Shown piece after piece: positions 58,331 through 64,000 of a stretch of DNA of 64,000 nucleotides. The notes under the pieces are model-generated. The model was not told where the DNA came from. It ran no database searches and saw only the letters and a program-made list of their open reading frames with translations. Location of the stretch: positions 62,001-126,000 of the forward strand of contig NZ_MTSB01000016.1 of assembly GCF_002093745.1 (NCBI RefSeq), given 5' to 3'. Position 1 is the first letter of the stretch; every line of letters begins with the position of its first letter. The position numbers were made by a program, and so were the translations under genes. The stretch is from Pseudomonas graminis (lineage in GTDB: Bacteria > Pseudomonadota > Gammaproteobacteria > Pseudomonadales > Pseudomonadaceae).

Positions 58331-59419
58331 TCAAGGCAATACCGGCAATAAAAACCGCCCGATCACCGGCAGGTGATCGGATATCAACAAGGTGTCATCC
58401 CTGCGCACCCTCGCACTGACCCGCTTCAAGCTCGGGCTGTAAAACAGATAGTCCACTGTCCGGTCCGGCCCGTTGATGCGGCTGTCGTTGGGGAAGTGCG
58501 TCAGCCATTGGCTGCGGTCGATGCCGCTGGATTCGGCGTTGGTGGGGATCATCGGGTATTTTTCCCACAGCGCGTGCAGTTCGCTGTCGGCGGCGTAGCC
58601 TTGGCGTTGTGGTTCGGGGAGGCGTTGGTACTGGCCCAGCGGCAGCAGGTTGAAGTCGCCGCCGATTAGCCAGGGCGTGCCGCCGCCTTCCAGTTTGTCG
58701 AGTAGCTTTTCAGTGGCGGCGATCTGCTTTTGAGCGGTGCCGTCGCGCTTGGCAGAAGTCAGGCTGGTGTTGATGACGGCCAGTTCCCCACCGTCGCGCA
58801 AGGGCAGGTAGCTGACCAACAGGGCATCTTTTGGCTGGAACTGGCGGCTGATGATATTGGCGTCGGGCACCGGCAGTTGCAGGCGTTCGGCGCTGTCAAT
58901 GTGGAAGCGGCTGAGGGTGGCGAGCGTTCTGCCGACGCTGCCCCAGATATGCGGGTTGGGCACGAACTCCGCTTTCCAGTAGAACGCCTGGGTGGTGCAG
59001 GGGTACAGGTCGGTCAGGCGCTCTTCGAGGAGCTTCAGCTGGTCCTGATAATCGGAGTTCTTGGCGCCGTCGTCGACGCCTTGAAGCAGCACGATGTCCG
59101 GCTGTTCATCACGGATGACCCGCGCCACTTCGTCCAGGTTGTAGGCAAGGTCTTCAGGCGTCGGGCGTTCATCCGGGCCGCTGCCGTCGGCCATGTCGTA
59201 CCAGAACACGTAGCGCTTGCCCGCCAGGTACTGGATGTTCCAGGTCATGACTTTCAAGGCCTGGCCGGGCACCAGTTTTGGCGCCTGGACTGCGGGGTTG
59301 CAACTCGCCGTCAGCCACTCGTGTGCGGGCGGTCGCCAGGTCAACTGGAAGACCAGCAACAGCGCCACGGCGACCAGCAGCAGGCAGGACAGGGTCAGGC
59401 GTAACAGAACACGGGGCAT
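58331..59419 (-). CDS. Endonuclease/exonuclease/phosphatase family protein
   Basis: A 362-residue protein with a membrane anchor near the N-terminus (MPRVLLRLTLSCLLLVAVAL) and a periplasmic EEP domain: MTWNIQYL, IVLLQGVDDGA, LIGGDFNLLP and SDHLPVIGRF (the Asp-His of the catalytic centre). EEP proteins cleave phosphodiester bonds in nucleic acids, lipids or nucleotides; substrate unknown. An ATG at 59470 (MLASESLTERQ) gives a longer alternative. The extreme 3' end is duplicated in degenerate form at 54773-54864. Confidence 0.85.
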   Translation of the reverse strand: MPRVLLRLTLSCLLLVAVALLLVFQLTWRPPAHEWLTASCNPAVQAPKLVPGQALKVMTWNIQYLAGKRYVFWYDMADGSGPDERPTPEDLAYNLDEVARVIRDEQPDIVLLQGVDDGAKNSDYQDQLKLLEERLTDLYPCTTQAFYWKAEFVPNPHIWGSVGRTLATLSRFHIDSAERLQLPVPDANIISRQFQPKDALLVSYLPLRDGGELAVINTSLTSAKRDGTAQKQIAATEKLLDKLEGGGTPWLIGGDFNLLPLGQYQRLPEPQRQGYAADSELHALWEKYPMIPTNAESSGIDRSQWLTHFPNDSRINGPDRTVDYLFYSPSLKRVSARVRRDDTLLISDHLPVIGRFLLPVLP

Positions 59420-59509
59420 CGGCTCGACTTGGCGCGCTTGGCGCTCGGTGAGGGATTCGGAGGCGAGCATACCGAATCCGCGCGCCTGCCGTCAGCCGCT
59501 GTCTGCAAC

Positions 59510-60172
59510 TCAGGCTCTGTGCGCTGGTTCGCTGACCAGCATGAAAAGGCGAAACATCACGATGGTGGTAAACAGTTGCAGAAAGCTGCTGAGGCTGTCG
59601 AACGCCACCGACACCGGCAGGCTCTGTGGCTCTGGAAACAGGTAAAGGCTGGCACCCTCGAGCAGCCACAGCGGGATGTAGACGCTCAGCACACAGACCA
59701 GAATGCGGGTGAAATGCCCGGTGGTCATCAGCATGCTTTCGCGCATGGCCATGAACGGTGTGAGCCTGCGCATGACCAGCAAGTATTCGCTGAACGCCAG
59801 TTTGACCATTACCCAGAGGCCGGGAAGGACCAGCAGCGAGAGGCCGAACATGATCAGCAGGGTGCTCATGGCCGAAAGCACTGCAAACGTTGGCCACAGG
59901 CGTAACGCCATCGCCAGCAGGTCGCGGGTATGCACCTCTTCACCACGGCTGCGGGTGTCGAGAAACAGGATCAGGGCTGCGGTGTAGATCGGGTAGAAAA
60001 ACAGCCCGATGACCAGTGTGTAGGCAGGCGAGGTCTGGGCGGGCATGGCGCTGGTCAGGGCTTGCTTGGCGAGGACTTCGAGAATCACCAGCGGCAGGCA
60101 CAGCACCAGAATGCCGCCCAGGTGGCGACGGAAAAAATAGAGCGAATCCTGTATGACGTTCAACGGGTTCAT
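59510..60172 (-). CDS. YciC-like membrane protein
   Basis: A 220-residue polytopic inner-membrane protein with about six hydrophobic segments, starting MNPLNVIQDSLYFFRRHLGG, resembling the YciC/UPF0259 family. Role unknown. The frame extends upstream to 60277, but the ATG at 60172 matches the family start. It is 90 bp upstream of the EEP gene on the same strand and may share its transcript. Divergent from the DUF2076 gene. Confidence 0.8.
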   Translation of the reverse strand: MNPLNVIQDSLYFFRRHLGGILVLCLPLVILEVLAKQALTSAMPAQTSPAYTLVIGLFFYPIYTAALILFLDTRSRGEEVHTRDLLAMALRLWPTFAVLSAMSTLLIMFGLSLLVLPGLWVMVKLAFSEYLLVMRRLTPFMAMRESMLMTTGHFTRILVCVLSVYIPLWLLEGASLYLFPEPQSLPVSVAFDSLSSFLQLFTTIVMFRLFMLVSEPAHRA

Positions 60173-60373
60173 GTGGGCAGATCGCAGGCTAAAAGCAGGT
60201 CGCCACTTTAGCCCATGCCCCTTGCTGAACCAAGCGCAGCGGCGGCAGGCCGGATGACTTCTTATCTTTTTCTTCATGTCATTGAAGCCCGTGGATGAGG
60301 CCCCATTCTTTGAGCAGGGTCCTGCCTGTTTCGGGCAGGAAAGATTTCCAGCGGCAATTCAGTGAGGTGGGTC

Positions 60374-61081
60374 ATGAACAGCGAAGAGCAAACCTTGATT
60401 GATGGTCTTTTCTCGAAACTGAAGGACGCCGAAGCGGCTTCGGCCCCGCGCGACGCGGCGGCCGAGGCGCGTATCAAGGAACATCTGACCCGTCAGCCCT
60501 CTGCGCCGTATTACATGACGCAGGCGATTCTGGTGCAGGAGGCTGCGGTCAATCAGCTCAACCAGCAAGTGAAGCAGCGCGACGAGCAGATTCAGCAGTT
60601 GCAGGCCGAGCTTCAGCAGGCCAAAGGGCAATCCTCCTCAGCGCCAGCCAGCGGCGGGTTTCTGTCGAGCATCTTTGGCGGCAGCACTTCGCGCGCGCCT
60701 CAGCCTCAATCGGGTCAGCCTTCTGGTGGCGGCTGGCGCGACGGTGCCGGTTTCAACCCTGCACCTGCGCCCGCAGCGCCGCAGGGTGGTTACGCTCCGC
60801 CTGCGGCCCCGGCGGCTGGCAGCGGTTTTCTCGGCGGCGCGCTGAAGACTGCTGCCGGCGTGGCGGGTGGCGTGCTGCTGGCAGAGGGCATCAGCAGCAT
60901 GTTCAGCCACCACAGCCAGCCGCAGGAGATTGTCGAAGTGATTCATGATGCGCCGCCGGTTCAGGACACCGGTTCGTTCAATGATCAGGGCAACTGGAAC
61001 CAGCCTGATCAGCAGTACACGGCCGATGACAGCTTCGATAACGGTGGCGACATGTTTTCGGATGATGATTCGTTTGTCTGA
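60374..61081 (+). CDS. DUF2076 family protein
   Basis: A 235-residue protein (MNSEEQTLIDGLFSKLKDAE). An N-terminal helix/coiled coil (about 40-85, VNQLNQQVKQRDEQIQQLQA) is followed by a Gly/Ser/Pro/Ala-rich linker with FLSSIFGG, a glycine-rich hydrophobic part (FLGGALKTAAGVAGGVLLAE) and an acidic tail (DSFDNGGDMFSDDDSFV). This is the DUF2076 layout. TGAGGTGGG precedes the ATG at 60374. Function unknown; possibly membrane- or stress-linked. Confidence 0.85.
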   Translation: MNSEEQTLIDGLFSKLKDAEAASAPRDAAAEARIKEHLTRQPSAPYYMTQAILVQEAAVNQLNQQVKQRDEQIQQLQAELQQAKGQSSSAPASGGFLSSIFGGSTSRAPQPQSGQPSGGGWRDGAGFNPAPAPAAPQGGYAPPAAPAAGSGFLGGALKTAAGVAGGVLLAEGISSMFSHHSQPQEIVEVIHDAPPVQDTGSFNDQGNWNQPDQQYTADDSFDNGGDMFSDDDSFV

Positions 61082-61086
61082 GACGA

Positions 61087-61420
61087 CGCTTCTTTTTTCG
61101 TACGCCTTAGAGCAGACACCTGTCGTTTCTCACGCACCAGCGTGGGTATGCCCTGTGTGACGTTCCGCGTCACACATCTGCGCCGCGCCACATATTCAAG
61201 ATCGGACGCGGAGCGTCCAGAGCGGCATACCCACGCGGAGCATGGGTACGATAGTGTTCTTCCGGGCGCTTCTTGTTTCGTACGCCCCGGAACAGACACC
61301 TGACGTTTCGCACGCTCCAGCGTGAGTACGATAGTGTTCTCCTGGGCGCTTCTTGTGTCTCACGCTCCAGAGCTGACACCTGCCGTTCCGCGCTGGAGTG
61401 TAGTGACGATAATCTGTGCG
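61087..61420. repeat. Patch of imperfect palindromic repeats
   Basis: Three related copies of a unit (gcgcttctt...gtacgcc...cagacacctg.cgtt...cgctccagcgtgagtacgat) begin near 61087, 61268 and 61347. They contain cacgctccagcgtg-like palindromes, the reverse complement of the cacgctggagcgtg core seen at 14211-14996. The copies differ by point changes and are unevenly spaced, unlike the regular array. No gene lies in 61082-61518. Confidence 0.75.
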
Positions 61421-61518
61421 TTGACCTCACTTCCTTCTTCAAGCTGGCATACTGGGCGCCGATTCACATTCCGGATCGCTGTAACCAGTGGGCATGTTGC
61501 CTGCCATGAGGAATTGCG

Positions 61519-61995
61519 GTGAAGAAGATCGCGGTGTTCGCCGATGTGCAGAACCTGTATTACACCGTGCGCCAGGCGCATGGCTGTCATTTCAATTACG
61601 CCGCGCTGTGGGCGGATATCAGCAAGCGTGGCGAGATCGTTCACGCGTTTGCGTACGCCATCGACCGTGGCGACAGCAAGCAGCAGCAGTTTCAGCAGAT
61701 TCTGCGCAACCTGGGTTTCACGGTCAGGCTCAAGCCGTATATCCAGCGCAGTGACGGTTCCGCCAAAGGGGACTGGGATGTCGGCATCACCATCGATATC
61801 ATGGACTTCGCCCCGCAGGTGGATGAAGTGGTGCTGGCATCGGGTGATGGCGATTTCGATATGCTGCTCGAACGCATCATCAGCAAGCATGGTGTCGAAG
61901 CGGTGGCCTATGGGGTGCCGGGGCTGACCGCCAACTCGCTGATCCGTGCCGCAAGTCGTTATGTGCCCATCGAAGGCGCATTGTTGTTGAAATGA
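61519..61995 (+). CDS. NYN-domain (LabA/DUF88-like) putative ribonuclease
   Basis: A 158-residue PIN-like NYN nuclease-type protein. Conserved acidic residues of the metal site appear in VFADVQNLYY (Asp9), GDWDVGITIDIMD and LASGDGDFDMLLE. Such proteins cut RNA or act as regulators; target unknown. Start is a GTG at 61519, with GAGG seven bases upstream. It lies just after the repeat patch and 18 bp before the exonuclease gene. Confidence 0.82.
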   Translation: MKKIAVFADVQNLYYTVRQAHGCHFNYAALWADISKRGEIVHAFAYAIDRGDSKQQQFQQILRNLGFTVRLKPYIQRSDGSAKGDWDVGITIDIMDFAPQVDEVVLASGDGDFDMLLERIISKHGVEAVAYGVPGLTANSLIRAASRYVPIEGALLLK

Positions 61996-62013
61996 ATTTA
62001 CAGGGTCAGGCCA

Positions 62014-62628
62014 GTGTTGGAACGTGTTGCAGTCATCGACTTTGAAACCACCGGAATCTCCCCGAACCCTGGCTGCAGGGCGACCGAGATCGCGGTGGTC
62101 ATCATGGAACAGGGGCGTATCGTCGAGCGTTTTCAGAGCTTGATGAATGCCGGCGTGCGCATTCCGGCGTTCATCGAGGGGCTGACCGGCATTAGCAACA
62201 ACATGATCCGTACGGCGCCCAGTGCCGAGCGGGTGATGGGCGATGTGGCGGACTTCGTCGGCTCGACGCCGCTGGTGGCGCATAACGCCTCGTTCGACCA
62301 GAAGTTCTGGGATTACGAACTGTCCCGCATCCAGCGCAAGCGCGAACAGAGCTTTGCGTGTTCGATGCTGCTGGCCCGGCGCCTGATGCCCGGCGCACCG
62401 AATCACAAGCTCGGCACCTTGACCCGCTACGCGCGCCTGCCCAATACCGGCAAGGCTCACCGGGCAATGGCCGACGCGGAAATGGCCGCCAACCTGACGG
62501 CGTACCTGACCAACGAACTGCGCAACACCCACGGCATTGCCGGAATCTCCCACCAGATGCTGTGCTCGCTGCAGAAAGTCCCGGCCGCCAAGATCGGCGA
62601 AACGCTCAAGCGTCAGCGCGGCTTCTGA
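62014..62628 (+). CDS. DEDDh 3'-5' exonuclease
   Basis: A 204-residue DnaQ/epsilon-like exonuclease. IDFETTG (Asp and Glu of the first motif), LVAHNASFDQKF (third Asp) and HRAMADAEMA (His and Asp) supply the DEDDh site. It is a proofreader- or RNase T/ExoX-like nuclease for DNA or RNA ends. The start is a GTG at 62014. The last 23 bp overlap the end of the convergent Lrp gene. It is in line with the NYN gene, so two nucleases may be co-expressed. Confidence 0.88.
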   Translation: MLERVAVIDFETTGISPNPGCRATEIAVVIMEQGRIVERFQSLMNAGVRIPAFIEGLTGISNNMIRTAPSAERVMGDVADFVGSTPLVAHNASFDQKFWDYELSRIQRKREQSFACSMLLARRLMPGAPNHKLGTLTRYARLPNTGKAHRAMADAEMAANLTAYLTNELRNTHGIAGISHQMLCSLQKVPAAKIGETLKRQRGF

Positions 62629-63082
62629 TCTCGTGCTTCACCAGGTAATCGGACGGCAGGCTGCGTTCGACAGCGGTGGACAGCACGATTGAAGTTTTGC
62701 TGAAGCCGAACTTCGCAATCCGGTTGATCAAGTCCTCCAGGTGCGGCATTGAATCCACTGCCGCTCGCATGATCACGCAGGGGTCGCCCGTGACCCGGTA
62801 GCACTGGATCAGCTCAGGCACCTTCCACAATTCCTTGTAGGCCTGCTGATTGCCGTGACTGCCCATGCGCAGTTCGATGATGCATTGAATCGGCAAGCCG
62901 ACTTTCGACAAATCGACCTTGGCTTCGTAGCCCGTGATCACGCCGCTGGCTTCCAGTTTGGCGACCCTTTCCGCGACCGCCGGTGCTGAAAGATTGACCA
63001 GCTTTGCCAACTGCGCAAAGGAGGCCCGGCCGTTCTTCAGCAGTTCATCGAGCAGAATCCGATCGTACTTATCCAGTGTCAT
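62606..63082 (-). CDS. Lrp/AsnC family transcriptional regulator
   Basis: A 158-residue regulator: winged helix-turn-helix (LDKYDRILLDELLKNGRASF, LAKLVNLSAPAVAERVAKLE) and a RAM-like AsnC domain (CYRVTGDPCVIMRAAVDSMP). The ATG at 63082 has a plausible start; a second at 63094 is upstream. It sits divergently from the EamA gene at 63250, 167 bp away, and probably regulates it, as such pairs usually do. Its 3' end overlaps the exonuclease gene. Confidence 0.9.
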   Translation of the reverse strand: MTLDKYDRILLDELLKNGRASFAQLAKLVNLSAPAVAERVAKLEASGVITGYEAKVDLSKVGLPIQCIIELRMGSHGNQQAYKELWKVPELIQCYRVTGDPCVIMRAAVDSMPHLEDLINRIAKFGFSKTSIVLSTAVERSLPSDYLVKHEIRSRADA

Positions 63083-63249
63083 GGCGCACCTCATACTGCG
63101 TAACGAGTGGTTTTCAAATCAAAGGTACAAGGGCCGGACAAGCATTGATTCATAAGTCTGGTGGCGGATTAAACAGGGTTGTCTGCTTAATATTCGCTTA
63201 TGGCCTTCATACAATAGGTGAACCATAACAATGATCCCAGAGCCTGACC

Positions 63250-64000
63250 ATGCCCCCATCCGTTCGCATTTCGCCGTTGCTCATCGGTGCCTTTCTGGCG
63301 TTGTATCTGATCTGGGGGTCTACCTATCTGGTGATCCGCATTGGCGTCGAGTCATGGCCGCCGTTGATGATGGCTGGCGTGCGTTTCATGATTGCCGGGT
63401 GCCTGATGTATGGCTTTTTGCGTTTTCGGGGCGTGCCTGCGCCAACCTGGCCCGAGTGGAAAGCTGCGTTCGTGATCGGTTTCCTTCTGCTCGCGTGCGG
63501 CAACGGCGGCGTGACGCTGGCCGAGCATGCGGGTGTCGCTTCGGGCGTTGCAGCGTTGGCGGTGGCGACCATGCCGCTGTTTACCTTGCTGTTCGGCCTG
63601 TTCTGGGGCAATCGCACCACAAACCTTGAGTGGGCGGGGATTGTGCTGGGCCTGATCGGCATCGGCCTGTTGAATCTTGGTTCCAACCTGCAATCCAGCC
63701 CCTACGGTGCGGCACTGGTGATTTTTGCCGCCGCGTCCTGGGCGTTTGGCTCGGTCTTGAGCAAGCACCTGCCGCTGCCCAAAGGCCCGATGGCGAGTGC
63801 TGCCGAAATGCTGACTGCCGGGGCGACCCTGCTGATCGGCAGCGCACTCAGTGGCGAACGCCTGACGCACATGCCGACGGCGGCGGGCTGGGGCGCGCTG
63901 CTGTATCTGGTGGTGTTCGGCTCCATCGTCGCGTTCAGTGCTTATGTGTACCTGCTCAAGAATGTGCGCCCGGCGGCGGCGACCAGCTATGCCTATGTCA
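63250..64000 (+). CDS. EamA/DMT-superfamily transporter (YedA-like), cut by window edge
   Basis: A 250-codon frame starts MPPSVRISPLLIGAFLALYL and runs off the right edge. It has about eight hydrophobic segments, EamA-type ILW/LYLIWGSTYLVIRIG at the start and GVTLAEHAGVASGVAALAVA, LNLGSNLQSSPYGAALV and FGSIVAFSAYVYLLK further on. The family exports amino acids, drugs or metabolites; YedA-like proteins are the closest by motif. It is divergent from the Lrp/AsnC regulator, its likely controller. Confidence 0.85.
   Translation, partial: MPPSVRISPLLIGAFLALYLIWGSTYLVIRIGVESWPPLMMAGVRFMIAGCLMYGFLRFRGVPAPTWPEWKAAFVIGFLLLACGNGGVTLAEHAGVASGVAALAVATMPLFTLLFGLFWGNRTTNLEWAGIVLGLIGIGLLNLGSNLQSSPYGAALVIFAAASWAFGSVLSKHLPLPKGPMASAAEMLTAGATLLIGSALSGERLTHMPTAAGWGALLYLVVFGSIVAFSAYVYLLKNVRPAAATSYAYV

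Overview
This window is chromosomal DNA from a fluorescent Pseudomonas, most likely the P. syringae group. The evidence is protein-level resemblance of nearly every gene to Pseudomonas orthologues, the typical gene order (proA-nadD-rsfS-rlmH-mrdA-rodA-mltB-rlpA-dacA-ybeD-lipB-lipA followed by the leuS-lptE-holA and lnt-corC-ybeY-ybeZ-miaB blocks), a galactose 1-dehydrogenase of the Pseudomonas type, and palindromic repeats built on an 'acgctggagcgtgagg' core of the kind scattered through P. syringae genomes. The species call is from memory and synteny; no search was run.

Layout. 1-2409 (minus): end of a Tad/Flp-pilus TadG-like gene, a DedA-PAP2 fusion and an AAG-type DNA glycosylase. 2727-14137 (plus): a long housekeeping block for proline and NAD synthesis, ribosome maturation (rsfS, rlmH), cell elongation and wall remodelling (PBP2, RodA, MltB, RlpA, DacA) and lipoate synthesis, closed by a strong terminator. 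14211-14996: six tandem copies of a 126-bp palindromic repeat. 15009-21333 (minus): a second MltB-type transglycosylase, arfA (ribosome rescue) with an intragenic hairpin, holA, lptE, leuS. 21644-28346: a small unknown gene, a DUF218 gene, and the minus-strand lnt-corC-ybeY-ybeZ-miaB block. 28486-42392: DUF1820, Sel1 protein, hemL-thiE-thiD, a 7TMR-DISM histidine kinase, aidB, amn, rluE, an Lrp regulator, a candidate small RNA with its terminator, a glutamine-rich exported protein, a CDF metal exporter and a lipoprotein.

42420-44047 is an accessory patch: an Abi-like gene beside a frameshifted kptA remnant. 44048-52226 returns to Pseudomonas genes: galactose dehydrogenase, HSL-type hydrolase, DsbA-like protein, trmK, a RidA protein, a coupled lipoprotein pair and hrpB. 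52296-58330 is more variable: a Sel1/TonB-C lipoprotein, two EamA exporters, unknown exported and lysine-rich proteins, gene fragments, and a coupled desaturase-EamA operon next to about 800 bp of AT-rich non-coding DNA. Part of this (about 54.8-58.3 kb) is bracketed by a degenerate copy of the 3' end of the endonuclease/phosphatase-family gene at 58331-59419, which suggests insertion or duplication. 58331-64000 holds that gene, a YciC-like membrane protein, DUF2076, another palindromic repeat patch, a NYN-domain protein, a DEDDh exonuclease, an Lrp/AsnC regulator and the start of a third EamA transporter.

The best candidates for something undescribed are the desaturase-EamA operon in its bracketed segment, the transcript ending at the isolated terminator near 39845, and the coupled lipoprotein pair at 48027-49627. 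No tRNA, rRNA, CRISPR array or intact insertion sequence was seen.
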